Origin: Toxorhynchites rutilus septentrionalis
Taxonomy: Eukaryota > Arthropoda > Insecta > Diptera > Culicidae
Direction of reading: 5' to 3'
NCBI RefSeq assembly: GCF_029784135.1
Contig: NC_073746.1
Span: 108,272,661 to 108,336,660, forward strand
Length of the DNA stretch: 64,000 nt
In this document: positions 10,173 through 21,802 of the stretch, one piece after another
Layout: each line of letters begins with the position of its first letter
Numbering within the stretch: position 1 is the stretch's first letter
Notes under the pieces: model-generated
What the model saw: only the letters and a program-made list of their open reading frames with translations
What the model was told of the DNA's origin: nothing
The model's database searches: none
Position numbers and translations under genes: made by a program

Positions 10173-12052
10173 ATTTTTTGACGTAGGACTACGTCTTTCA
10201 TTTCTATACCGGGGTGTAAAATCAAAGTTTCGAAAACGAAAGCGTTACGCCGGAGACCGAGATTTTGAGTGTTAATAGCTCCTAAACAACTGAACGAAAT
10301 GGTATGATAAACACTTCATTCGAAAGATAAAATGTCTACGCGTTCTATACTTATTACTTTCTGATCCAAAAACTTGTTTCAATAGTCTTAAATTTGCTTT
10401 CAAAATAGGCTATTGAAATCACCAATCGGTATATAAGCGAGCGCCGCTCGGAAATCCACTCAGTTCTAATTGAACAGCGATTGGAGCATGTTTTCGCTGT
10501 TGTGGTGAAGCTCTTCATTTATCATGAAAGCGCGGATGAACGGTGTCACCAAGAGCCTGTTTGTGCCAGAAAGGAATCCATCAGGAGGAGAGTGATGCCA
10601 CAAACGGTTCCCCGGGAAGATCTCGAAGCAGCCGCTACACACACACACACATACACGCGCGGAATTCTTTCCGTTTGGATGTCATTCAACATCGAGAAAG
10701 ATCCGGAAAATAATCTGCCAGTTCCTCTGGGAATTTAAAAATACATTTATGTGAAAGAGTTTATTTGAATGTTTTCTATCCATGTAACACTGTGACCAAA
10801 TATGTTTCAATCAAGTGCTATTAACAGATGGTTATCGAGTTAGCATTAACCACTGGTGGGCTTCCAGTATCGAGGAAACTGTGGAAATATCCAATCGTTA
10901 CTGAAAATAATCTGCCAGTTCCTTTGGGAATTTAAAAATACATTCATGTGAAAGAGTTTATTTTGATGTTTTCTATCCATGTAACACTGTGACCAAATAC
11001 ATTTGGTTTTGTGATTTTTCAATTAATCGCAATTAACAGGATAGCTTCTGAAGATTATTCTTCCCCATCAGTAGGATATTTCCGTATCCAATATTGTATG
11101 CGCCCGCAATCGATTATTGCTCAGTTGCCGAAAGTTCCGAGCTTAGAGAGTTCATTCCCCTCTAGTTTGCCTTCCAAATTGCCATCGTAAACCACGCCTT
11201 CTTTCGATTCAATCACGCACAAAAAGCATACTGAGGCGATATTCTGGTTGTGAGACGCATTCATTTTTCGTGAGGACATCGACAAAACAACATCGTTGCT
11301 GAGGGTGCTGGACGGCGAAGGATCGAGAACTGCCCTGAAACGCAAGCAGTTTGTTTGAAACTGTGAGGGAACACAGAGAAGCCGATCCTTCAGGAGAGGA
11401 GAAGGTGACCATCGAAGCAGCCGCTACACATACACATACACGCACGGAATTCTTTCCGTTTGGATGCCGTTCAGCATCGAGAAAGATTCGGAAAATAATC
11501 TGTCAGTTTCTCTAGGAATTTAAAAATACATTCATGTGAAAGAGTTTATTTGAATGTTTTCTATCCATGTAACACTGTGACCAAATATGTTTCAATCAAG
11601 TGCTATTAACAGATGGTTATCGAGTTAGCATTAACCCCTGGTGGGCTTCCAGTATCGAGGAAAATGTGGAAATATCTAATCGTCACTGAAAATAATCTGC
11701 CAGTTCCTCTGGGAATTTAAAATTACATTCATATGAAAGAGTTTATTTTAATGTTTTCTATCCATGTAACACTGTGACCAAATACATTTGGTTTTGTGAT
11801 TTTTCAATCAATCGTTATTAACAGGATAGCTTCTGAAGATTATTCTTCCCCATCAGTAGGATATTTCCGTATCCAATATTGAATGCATAAAACCTTGTGC
11901 CTCCAACGTAACGCTCTCGTTTTCGAAGTTCTCCAAATATTCATTCATTCAGAATGAATTCAGATTCAACTTCAAACAAATGATCTCTAAATCAACGATA
12001 GTCCTACGTCACCCTTGCGGTTATACCATAGATATAACCCACTTCCTGTTTT
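10173..12052 (+). repeat. Right arm of the 6-kb inverted repeat
   Basis: Reverse complement of the left arm, with the same inner and outer ends. It carries repeated blocks with CTGCCAGTTCCTCTGGGAAT near 10715, 10910, 11500 and 11695, so the two arms differ in number of internal units. It lacks the 56-bp insertion present in the left arm. A CA run near 10630 mirrors the TG run of the left arm. Confidence 0.8.
10430..10464 (+). promoter_or_regulatory. TATA box plus initiator in the right arm
   Basis: TATATAAG at 10430-10437 is followed by CACTCAGTTC, with the initiator A at 10462, giving about 32 bases from TATA to start. GAGCGCCGCTCG, a GC-rich near-palindrome, lies between. The mirror copy sits in the left arm. 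Transcription would run outward into the right arm, where no long reading frame follows, so any transcript would be non-coding or the remnant of a captured promoter. Confidence 0.5.
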
Positions 12053-12110
12053 GCAGAACATGTCAATCGTGATAATTTACACATAACAATGTTACGAGTA
12101 CAACATTAGT

Positions 12111-12591
12111 ATAGGTCGGACTCGATTATCCGGAGATTCGATTATCCGGATATTCGATTATCCGGAATTTTAGACTCGATTATCCGGAGTATTTTATTTT
12201 TGGTTTTCGGAAATTTTGAGCCACCACGAGATAGCGCCATATATATTTTTATCACAACCTCATCAATACGGGTATCAAATGAAAGGGCTTGACTAGTAGA
12301 ATACCAGCCATTTTTTAACGACGGCCAAATTGAATTTTTCAAGATCATGGAATACGCAGTTTATGACACCAGAGATAAAGATGTGTTCCAAATTTCAGAT
12401 CAAACGGTCAACATAAAGGGGGTTAAATTTCTATTAATGTGGTACAACGCTACAGACAAAGTTACAAAATTACAAAGTCACAAACATACGAACAGGTCAA
12501 CCTAGATAAAACCGATTAATAAATAAGTGCAAATCATAATTATTTTACGTTTACCGAGAGAAAACTCGTTTTTTTTACTCGATTATCCGGT
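12111..12591. mobile_element. Pogo/Tigger-like element fragment
   Basis: The left end carries GGTCGGACTCGATTATCC followed by extra copies of TTCGATTATCCGG, and the right end carries ACTCGATTATCCGG. The interior (ATGGAATACGCAGTTTATGA; ATAATTATTTTACGTTTACC) matches the longer element at 33217-34272 but lacks its middle. It begins about 60 bp outside the 6-kb inverted repeat. Confidence 0.7.
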
Positions 12592-12992
12592 GGGTTGGTG
12601 TTGATGTTGAAGTTGATGTTAGAAAGATTCTGTTCCTGTAGCAGTGCCCTTTTTCCGATGCATGGATAACTTGTTGGTAATTGTGTGGGCAATTAAAAAA
12701 ATATTTTTGAGAGAAGATAATTTAAATTTTTGAGAAAAATGAATTTTAATATTTCAAAATAATTTTTTGTCAGTGTAGTTCGAAAAAAAAATTGGTATTC
12801 TTCTCATGAAAATTTATACAATTTCCTACATTTAATTTTTTTATCAGAATTTTGCAGGTCTTACAGTTTTTAAAAAAGAAATTGTTATGGTACAAATTTA
12901 AGAAAAAAATTGGCCCTTTTCAAAAAGTTGCCTAATTATTTTTTTTGTTTTTGAGATTTATGATATGCAAAGTTGCTTAAATAACCAATGTA
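12592..12992. other. AT-rich spacer, no gene recognised
   Basis: Long A and T runs and no coherent frame. It separates the pogo-like fragment from the next TA-flanked element. Confidence 0.4.
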
Positions 12993-13498
12993 CAGGGGTT
13001 TTCAGATTAAACGCTCATGTAAAAAATTAAATTCTTATAAAATTTTCTTTCGCTCCGTCGATGGTAACACTGCATTCCCCACTTCGGGACGATAATATTC
13101 GGCTTCTCGTCCAGTCTGATCGGATGGTTTTTAGTGTCAAGATGTACAATTTACAAGAACGTATATTTTTAGAGAAATCGTATTACTCGAGCAACCGAAC
13201 CCTTAATGAAGCTTTGTCCTCTTATGGTAAGAATTTCAACATTTCTCGTTGTCGATTACTTCCTACTATGTTAATGAGCCACAAAATTTGGAAAAGCTTA
13301 AAGAAGAAATAACTCGGAATTTCAACAGCATTTTTTTCATCGTTTAAAACGCGTTATCGAAAAAAAAGGTTGGTCACATCGAAAATGTCCTAAAATAAGC
13401 TTTATTTTCGTTCTTTAAAATTATTAAAATTTGTTGCGGTTCACTTTTGTAGTAGTTATTAAAATTTGTTGCTTGAGTGTTCAATCTGAAATACCCTG
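12993..13498 (+). mobile_element. TA-flanked element with 25-bp terminal inverted repeats, internally deleted
   Basis: The left end is CAGGGGTTTTCAGATTAAAC and the right end, reversed, is CAGGGTATTTCAGATTGAAC; both are preceded by TA, as expected of Tc1/mariner/pogo-type insertion. The 506-bp body keeps only a short reading frame with a helix-turn-helix look, described separately. The catalytic part of any transposase is absent, so the copy is non-autonomous. Confidence 0.75.
13061..13312 (+). pseudogene. Transposase N-terminal helix-turn-helix remnant
   Basis: The 83-residue frame has, from about residue 27, the segment KMYNLQERIFLEKSYYSSNR followed by LNEALSSYGKNFNISRCR and LPTMLMSHKIWKSL. 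This resembles the N-terminal DNA-binding region (DUF4817-like helix-turn-helix) seen in insect transposases of the IS630/Tc1/mariner group: a start like YSxxERxFLVKxYY, then ALxxYxxxFN. The frame ends in a stop shortly after and no DD(E/D) part follows before the right inverted repeat at 13498. The domain name is recalled from the family pattern and has not been tested by search. Confidence 0.5.
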
Positions 13499-13639
13499 TA
13501 TTTACACCCATAACTAATCACTGCAATCTGAGAAGGAACTACCAACTCCTATGAAATTTTCGAGCACCTGGCATCATTTATCCGCTCCTGAATTTTCTGT
13601 TAGCTCGTTTACAGCATCATTAAGAACAAGTTATTTTTT

Positions 13640-14160
13640 TTTGTTTTGCGATTTTTCTTTAAAAAGTACATCGCTGTGGCATCGAGTGGCTGAAGACATG
13701 CTTGAATGATCAAATTCTAATAAAAAAGAAAATGCTGTCTGTTTCATTCGATATTGGTGGTGTTGCTCGCCCGGAATTTCTTCCGAAGGACAAAAGCTCA
13801 ATAAGGAGTATTGCTTTGGGGTTACGGGAAGTTTGAAAGAGAGAATTCGTCGAAAACGGCCAGATTTGTGGAAGGATAAAACTTAGGAGATATTACACTA
13901 GCTTATCAATCGATCATTATGAACGAACTTTTGACAAAACATGGCACGAATGTGATTGAACAAGCACCGTACTCTCCAAATATAGCCCTGTGTGACTTTT
14001 TCCTATTTCCGAAACTCAAATTACCGCTTCGTGGGTAATCCCGATTTCACAGCAATGAAGACATAAAAATGAATTCGCTGCGTGAACTGAATTAAAATTT
14101 AGATGATAAATGAAGCATTTTCTTTAGAAATACAAATTCCTGGTGGAACGGTTTTACGAT
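13640..14160 (+). pseudogene. Dead mariner transposase (DD34D type), C-terminal two-thirds
   Basis: In shifting plus-strand frames one can read the order of a mariner catalytic domain. First comes KMLSVSFDIGGVARPEFLP, where the D of SFDI is the first catalytic site. Then comes a broken second-site region around 13890-13930. Then comes NVIEQAPYSPNIALCDFFLF with the third D intact, followed by PKLKLPLRG. Frameshifts and stops separate the blocks, and the N-terminal helix-turn-helix is not recognisable. It is inactive. The motif order fits the family, so the call is firm although no search was made. Confidence 0.75.
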
Positions 14161-14164
14161 ACTA

Positions 14165-15046
14165 CACTCGACAAAAAAGTGAAAGGAACAGAGTGCCAAC
14201 TCGAAAATACAAATATTGTAAGCAGTGATGATACTCACACATTTACATACGCTTTTTCACGCATACACGCTCTCTTCACCCACAAACTCATAAAGCCGAA
14301 AGTTACGAATCGTTCATTCTGAGAGTCGCGTAAGATTTTGTACTCCTGATACGATTTGCTCCTCTAATTTACTCCAAACTTTGAAAAATCGGCCAGAAAA
14401 TACGGCTGAACGTATCAATATGAAACGTTTACAGATGTTTAGGGAATACACCAGACTAAAATTTTGCCTGCAAACATTAGAACATATTGCGATATTTGCA
14501 AAATTATGGTAGATTTTGTAAAGCACTATGAAAATCCCGTTTTTGGTAATTTTTAGGAAATTGATGCAAAAAACTTAAATAGTTTTTATCTCGTCAAAGT
14601 AATAAATTATTCTTATGCAGAATTTATTGGGATTTTCAAAACTGTCTTTCGATTTGCGGTGCGATGGTTGTTTATTAAAGTATTCATTATCGAAGACGAA
14701 AGGATAATTCTTCACTCAGACTGAAATATCTCTGTGTGGGAAGGTCCTACAGGAACGTTTTAGGAACCAAATGAAATTGGTTGATATGGTTAATTGGATT
14801 TGCTGTTGAGTTGGTTAGCAAAAAATAAATCGATTCATTTCTTCCCGATATTGTTGCCCACTACACCTATATACACCAAGATAAAAATATGTACGTAATA
14901 TATTCTAATACCTGATAGCTATATGTTTAAAATGATGCGCATCTCATCGATATGCGTTAATTTTTCACGAAGTTACAGCATGTCAAAAATCACTTAAAAT
15001 GTCTGACTTCGCACTCTGCTTCTCTAATTTTTTTTTGCCGAGTACT
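14165..15046. mobile_element. Tc1-like MITE, about 880 bp
   Basis: The left end CACTCGACAAAAAAGTGAAA continues with ACAGAGTGCCAACTC. The right end, reversed, reads TACTCGGCAAAAAAAAATTA and then AGCAGAGTGCGAAGTC. These are imperfect terminal inverted repeats next to TA dinucleotides. The left end abuts the dead mariner. The interior has no transposase. A single related end lies near 28151-28190. Confidence 0.6.
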
Positions 15047-18000
15047 TTGGAGTACATTGAAAAATGGAAGGGTGGTCTAGGAAGAGAACAACAGAACTAA
15101 TGGATTGTATCAAAGTATATTACTGAATGGGCAGACAAAGTAGCATCAGAAAGAAACTTCCTGTTCAGATAGTTGAGAAAATTTTGTTTGATGAGTGGAT
15201 AATTATTAGAGGAGTTATAATTAATGAGACAGAAAGGTAAAACAAAAAATCCGTGCAAGTTGCAGATAGTTTGGTGCGAATATCTTCAGAAAACATAGTT
15301 ATAGAGGGTAACGAGTTCATGAGGGTTACTGAACTTTGATCTGAATGTGACAAATTGTTTGATACAATTTCCGAAAACATATACTTCTCTGCAAGATCGC
15401 TTCATCATCTAAATATTCCTTTCTTCGTTATAGAGAACAAAACAGTTCCATCTAAGAATGTTTGATTGTTTGGTTTTATTCTTGGTCTTATTCATTCAAT
15501 AACATTTTCCAAAAACTATTAGAATTTCTTTCTTTGGCTAACTGTCCCGTTTTTATTCCTGAAACATTTGGTCAACCTAAACATAGTTTTTAGATGTGAA
15601 TGAACTGAGAAGTTTCAAGCCTCTTCAAACCAAGAAGAAAAAGAAGAAACATAGTGTATTTAACATTCCATGCACTATTCCTTAAAGGAACAATTTTTAT
15701 AAGATCAAGGACGCGAGCAAGTGATATTCATTTTCAAACACAAAATTACCATTTTTGGCGAGTCGAGAGATTTTTGATTCGATGTGGGAAGTTTTTCAGG
15801 AGCTGTAGCGTATTCTCGAATTTTAGTAATTCTCATAATTCAATTCTGCGTCCGTTTCCATAATTTTATAGGACGGATATTATAATCGCTGGGTACTCCA
15901 ATCCTGCATCGAGTATTTTTTGGAATTCTCCACGAATTAAATACATATTAAGGAACATTGTTGTTCTTTAGACCCAATTATCGATGATATTTATACTGCT
16001 TTTGTTTCCGATCGCTCACCGGTCATATAGTCTGAATTATCTGCGCCTTCCCAGCCATTCGCGAACCCACCTTCAATGCACCATTTTTCCAATCTAGAAT
16101 TTCCCTTCGCGTGGACAGCGGCTCCTTTCCTCATTTCATTTCCGAAATGAAGAACCGAACCTGCGTACGGCAAACCGTATACATCGGTACACCAGTGCGG
16201 CATTGAGAACGCGGTGGGAATTCCTGATTTTTATTGCTTCGTTGAGTTCGCCAACGTAATTTGAGCAAATCTTGTAAACGCAATACGAATTGCGTTGATG
16301 ACGGGCCCGAAGGAAAGAACCCAGCATTTCTTAGAGCAGCGCCCAAATGCCAAATGCTCATAGCGCGCGCGTGCCGATGGTTTTTTTTCCATCGTTACGT
16401 ATGTTGTTCCTCAGCTGTTGGCTCAGCTCGGTTTGTGTAAATACGATAACAAAGTTTGTTTCGAACACGAATTTTGAAGAGCTGAACTTTTCTTTTTATT
16501 TCGTTCCTAATGGTAGGTAGTCGTCAGCAAGCGCCGGTGGATCAGAGAGGCGGGAAACTTTGATGAAGACTGGGAGGGATGGTGAAACTTGATTTTCGTG
16601 TTCAGGTTCATCCAAGTATTGCAACCTCGCTTGGAGAGTTATGTGGAACATGAAAAAAGGCATGTTTCTGTTATAATATTCCCGCCTCAATTCCTCTTTA
16701 TCATTCCGCTTCTGTATGTGTGCGGAGTGAGAGAATATTTTTCTGCTTTGAAGGCACACAGGAAAAAAATTAATTACGCATACTTGAGCAAACAGCATCA
16801 ACTTTTGCTGGCGAATGTTGAGATACGTACGAGAGCGCAAAAAAAAAAAGATGTAGCCGAGAGCCTCTGGAAACCAACCCTCGATCTGTGCCTTCTGTAC
16901 ATTTTTATTATACTGTGTGCTTTGAACACAGAATATGAAGGACTTATTCTACTGCAGGATAACTCCTCCCCGTGTGGCGGAACGATGGTATAAAAACGCT
17001 TAATGTACATGCAGAGAGAAGGCGAATCATCCGTGACTGATCCTTGATGCTTTCAAGTTGTTTCTTTCTCACTTGAAGCGCTCTTTAACTTACGAGAGTC
17101 ATCCGAACTTAAATTGCCCATTTGATTTGGGGGCTACATATAGTGTAGTTGATGTTTCAATTATTTGTACGACTGATAATGATATCAATCAAATGTCTGA
17201 TGCGAAACAGAACCTGAACCATTTAGGGAAGAAATTAGAGACAATTACCTGGGTCCTTTGTTCAACGAGGCAATCGTTTTTAGAGAACCACAATTGAAAT
17301 GGGAATCGAATCGAGAAGGAGTTCCGCATTTATTGCTGCAGTATACATACCCACAATCATTCTTCGATTGAACAAAACAAGACACAGACTGAGTCTCCTG
17401 TTCGCATATACATATATTGCGGTTTTTGGCCAGACCGGGCGTGCGGCCAAAAAATACGGCTGAAATGTACAATTCATTAGGAGGATGTGGTCTACACTAT
17501 CGTTTCTTTTCGCCCACCTGAGCGATCCGTTCACCCGTTCTGCGTTCCTTTAATTGTTCTCTGACACACTATCAGGTGGAATGCTGTGAACGTAAACGCC
17601 GCAGGCGTCGAAGGAGCGTCGCCCCCTTTTCCTGCGCTACTAGAGTGGCCATGCGGCATGAGGAACAAACGTGAATAGCAAATGTAATCGATTTTTGACT
17701 CAGTTAGCATTGAATCCAAAAGTGGAGTGAAAGTAATCGATTCGAAACGGAGCGATTGATTTGGTGAGCACATGCATAATTCAGATGCGTATGTTTTGGT
17801 TGGGAAGTGAAATTTTCAGCTCAAATTGCCATTGAATACCAATCAATTATTCAGCCAAATGCTGTTAAAAAAATAACTATGATTGATGCGTGTCAAAACC
17901 GGTGCCGGCTGATGTTAAGGTGTTCTGTTCACGTTGTGTTCTACACGATAATTGATTTGAAATTTTATTAATTAAAGATGCTTTTTTTTATTTTCAACGA

Positions 18001-18370
18001 ATCATTCTAACGGGAACACCAATAAAAAAAACACTTCTCATTTTAACAGACTCAAATTTCTTCAACTCACCTACACTGACGGGATAAAAATAACAGTGAA
18101 GTGATATTCGGAATAACCCTGCAACTGTAAGAACATTCTACCAGTTCTATGATCATTCTAATTCAGATTTTTTCAAAAAATTACATAAAGTATAATCTTA
18201 TTTCGAAACCTTAACTGACTCCTACACCCAAAATTAATTTTAGCACATGTTTTGGCATCCCGATTTATTACATTTAGCCTCAACACAACAAAAAATGTTT
18301 TACTCTTCCATACTGGTAGAGCATTTGTATGATATATTAGCTGACCCGGCGAACTTCGTCTCGCTCATTT
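15047..18370. other. No gene recognised (3.3 kb)
   Basis: Part of this interval (about 16000-17800) is less AT-rich than the surroundings, and several 60-134-residue open frames overlap there on both strands. None has recognisable domains, and no convincing acceptor-donor pair frames them. A degenerate relative of the 56-bp retroposed sequence lies near 15600-15652 (GAATGAACTGAGAAGTTTCA, then an AAGAAG-rich tail). Near 18345 a segment AGCTGACCCGGCGAACTTCG, a string common in insect repeats, precedes the next element. Confidence 0.4.
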
Positions 18371-19432
18371 TGACGTAGAACTACGTCTTTCATTAAGGGT
18401 GCCAAATCTGAAAACAGGTCACGTTTTGACGTAGAACTACGTCTTTCATTTCTGTACCGGGGTGTAAGTTCAGAGTTTCGAAAGCGAGAGAGTGACGCTG
18501 GACTGCAAGGTTTTGAGCGTTAATGCCTCTTCACCGACTGAATGGAATGGTATAATAATCACTTAATCCGAAAGATAAAATGTCAACGAGTTATATGATT
18601 GTCACTTATTGGTCCAAAAAATCGTTTCAATAGCTTAAAAATTGCTTTGAAAGCAAGTTATTGAAGTCATAATAATCTAGCTCATTGATGATGATTGGTG
18701 ATCGCAATGTGTTCCCGAACACGGACGCAAAATCTAGGCACCTGGAGAAACCGTCATAGCGAACACATGCAAGCTGTGATTTCTTTTGCTCGCTTGCATT
18801 AGTGTTTGGGAAACCATAGCGGACACATGCAAGGCGTGTGTACTTTTACTCGCATCAGTGTCTGTTCTGCTTTCGCATGAAACAGTAGTGAAAAATTGTT
18901 TGCGTGTGAATGCGTCCGAGTGAAGGAATATTCGCACCCATTTACGCATTCGACTTGGTGTTCCCGTGATGCAATCGAATAGCATCAGTTTCTGTTGTGA
19001 TTTTGCATGGAACAGTCATGAAAATTTGCCACATCACGATTAAAACGAAATGAATTTCATGCAAGGTTATATAGACTTTATTTCGTTTTCACCGTGAAAT
19101 GTATTTACTCTGCGCATGGAGTGATCATGAAAAATCTCGTGTTTTTCTCACAAAAACAAAAATGAATCACGTATCAAACATCTTCAGTTGCTTTTACAAG
19201 GCCACTCAAATTTCATCGGTTCGTTTCGGGACCACCAACAAGTTCGAAAGAGTTGAAGTTTATGTTAGTAACAATTCCATACTTATACTCATCCACCCAC
19301 ACACTAAAAAGAAAAACTTTCAGTAATCTTTCAAAATATTCATTCATTCATTAGTTAAGAATTAATTCAGATGCAGATTACGTCTACATTGCGGTTATAT
19401 CACAGATATAACCCACTTCTTGTTTTTTATGA
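18371..19432 (+). mobile_element. Relative of the 6-kb element arm, copy A
   Basis: It starts with GACGTAGAACTACGTCTTTC (present twice, near 18371 and 18427), then TACCGGGGTGTAAG. It ends with GGTTATATCACAGATATAAC followed by CCACTTCTTGTTTT. These are the inner and outer ends of the right arm at 10173-12052. The interior differs (GTCATAGCGAACACATGCAA; TTTCATGCAAGGTTATATAG) but is shared with copy B at 22689-23315 in inverted orientation. No transposase frame. Confidence 0.7.
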
Positions 19433-20806
19433 AATAAAGATAACGTTAATAACTATTTTTGCCGCGAATGTATTTTGGTCATTTACATACCAAACGAATC
19501 GGAAATTCCCTAAGATTTGTTTAATATGCTTTACATGAGAATCCCCCGGTTTGTAAATGGTTAAAATTCATGAAAACTTTAAGCGTTTTCATTTTCTCAT
19601 ACATTTGTTCTGTCCATTTGTGTGCTTTCCCGAACACAGCTGTCAATAACGAGCAACTTATCGACGACCAAGGAAGGGGAAATCGTAGGATTTAAAATCT
19701 CCGTGAACATAGGTAAGGTAGAGAAATGAAGGGAATACTTGCCTAGAGTATAAACAGTGTATCTCGCTGAAACAAACTTTCATTCTTCGAGAGGAAATCG
19801 ACTGAACAACATCGTTGCTGAGCGAGCTGGACGGCAAGAGATCGAATGCATTTTTCAAGGCAATGCGGGTGGAGGATTAGAATGATGGATAAATGATGGA
19901 GGAGTAGAATGATGGATAAAGTAAAGTTTTCCTAGGGCCTTTTTGAGGGTTAGAGATGAATGAACTGGAGAAGTGTAAAGTCTCAAGCAAGTAAGGAAGG
20001 CAAACTTTCAGTATCGATCTGTATTCAAAGCAATGAATATCGCTTGTTCTTCCTTGTTTTGCGTCATCACATGTCTTCGCTTCGGACTGAGCTGTGGACG
20101 CGACCAAATTACTCACTCGTTGATGTCTCTGGCATTGCAATTATTGCAACAAACTGACGCCATTCCATTAATGTTTTGAGCTACACAATTGTGCGAGGCT
20201 ATCGTTAGCTCACCAAGAAAATAAATGTTCTGGAATTTTGTCAGTGATTTGGTTTCGCATGACGGTAGGAAAACTCTCTCCACAAAGGATGACAGCTAAG
20301 CTAATCTAGGCTGGCAATATTAACAGAGAGGGCTTCTGTTGAGAAGAGCGCAAAACGGAGATATGTGTGTGTATATTTAGTTACTTCAAGCCATCGGTAT
20401 ATGGATATTTGGGTGCGTACGTGCGTGCTTCCATAACCCGTACGTAAAAATAGTGCATCTTCGCTACGCTGAGACCCTATTTGTATCCGCTCCCGTCTGC
20501 TTTGGCCCTGTAACGATGCAACAATCACCTAATTTTTTATGCTATGATTGGCGATTGTTTTGTGTTGCAGATTATGCAGTCGTAATGATAAATATAAACA
20601 AGGAGGGGAGATAGCGGGAGGGAAATATTTACGCTAGGGTATTAGTAATGAATCTCTGCTGAGGCAAATATTCAGCCTTTTTCCAAGCAGTTAACATTGT
20701 TTGTTTTCTGTCATCAATGCATTAAACTGACGCTATGGTGAAGCAGGTGTTAGGGTTGTGCACCAAAAAAATATTTGGGGAATACCAAGTTATTCAACAA
20801 GTTATA
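19433..20806. other. No gene recognised; repeat fragments
   Basis: Around 19795-19850 the string AACATCGTTGCTGAGCGAGC resembles a segment of both arms of the 6-kb element (near 6825 reversed and 11288). A degenerate copy of the 56-bp retroposed sequence lies near 19950-19990. An open frame on the minus strand at 20301-20528 has no recognisable product. Confidence 0.4.
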
Positions 20807-21443
20807 TTAACACTTTGGCGTCCGGCGACACCACAGTGGTTACGTGCGCATAGCATCTCAGTGGCCGTCGATAGCACTTGAGTATCATTTGCATTCTGTT
20901 AGGGTTTGGTTTAAGTAACAATAACATACACAGCCTATCAATTTTAATGTTTTTATAAGTAGGGAAGGTGGGGAAAAACGGACATATTAAGAAGAACTTT
21001 TATTATATCTTTCGAAACTCGTGTTTTACCAAACTTAAATGCAGTTTCTTGCATTTCAATGTACTGTTTTTCGAAATAATCGGTCGAAGGTTTTTCAATG
21101 TTTTTAATAAAATTAAAACAGACCGAAAAGTAGAAAATTTATTCGATGATTATCCGCATTGACATATATTGGGGGGAATACGGACATGTTGTAATATTTA
21201 CGTATGTATATCTTCGAAATTTCATGAAATTATGGGAATAGGGTTGAGAACTTATGAAAACTAACGATAAGATTAGATTTCCATTTCTAGATCTAGATTT
21301 CTAGATCTAGATCTATTTCTATTGCAATTTCTAATTTCCCGATAATGTCAAGAATGGGCGGTGACAAGCTAAGTAATCCGAGTTAGCGCTGCCGGCGCCA
21401 AGCGCATATTTTTTTACGAATCTTGCGGACGTCAAAGTGTTAA
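20807..21443. mobile_element. TTAA-flanked MITE, piggyBac-like
   Basis: Both ends show TTAACACTTTGRCGTCCG in opposite orientation (20807-20824 and 21426-21443). TTAA is the target duplicated by piggyBac elements, and the TTAA at each end would be the duplication. The sequence GTTATA also flanks both sides. The interior contains nested AGATCT-type hairpins near 21285-21315. No transposase. Confidence 0.65.
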
Positions 21444-21651
21444 GTTATAAGTTTATTTGGGCTGGCGTGCCAATCACAAAACTGCTTCCAACTAGGATTG
21501 GATTTGCGCTAATCTTGATCATATTGAAGCAGTGCTACTCGTTTGTTTCGTTTATTCCGTCCAAAAAGGTACATGTCGTTCTGGAATTTTGTATGTGATT
21601 TGGTTTCGCTTGCCAGTTGCCACAAAAAACGAATTGAAAAAATTCTTTGTT

Positions 21652-21719
21652 GACTCGATTATATACAGGATTCGATCATATACAGTGAAAAGAAATCGGA
21701 GGCTGTATATAATCGAGTC
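21652..21719. mobile_element. Minimal hairpin MITE, 68 bp
   Basis: GACTCGATTATATACAG at 21652-21668 is the exact reverse complement of CTGTATATAATCGAGTC at 21703-21719. The GACTCGATTAT core is shared with the pogo-like ends elsewhere in the window, so this looks like an extreme internal deletion of a related element. Confidence 0.6.
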
Positions 21720-21802
21720 CGTGTTGTAACGATAATCAAATCGAGACGCTGATCATGAATCCTCAGTACACGACACATGAATTTGAAGCTTCTTTACAAA
21801 AA

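Larger units (their letters stand above)
6063..12052. mobile_element. 6-kb inverted-repeat element (two long arms around a loop)
   Basis: Left arm 6063-7830 and right arm 10173-12052 are reverse complements with indels. Both outer ends read AAAACAGAAAGTGGG or a one-base variant, followed by a small hairpin (GGTTATA, 7-bp loop, TATAACC). Both inner ends read GACGTAGGACTACGTC, itself a near-perfect palindrome, followed by TTTCATTTCTATACCGGGG. Each arm has the ends of one repeat family, since relatives at 18371-19432 and 22689-23315 show the same ends. The structure is therefore either two copies inserted in opposite orientation or a composite foldback element. No transposase frame was found in it. 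Confidence 0.8.

Noticed and set aside
10480..10740. Histone-like coding sequence downstream of the TATA/initiator pair
   Set aside because: I compared the translation in all frames with core histones from memory; no convincing match, and frames are broken. Only the promoter-like arrangement is kept.
16589..16993. 134-codon plus-strand frame with hydrophobic segments
   Set aside because: No family resemblance; overlapped by equally long frames on the other strand.
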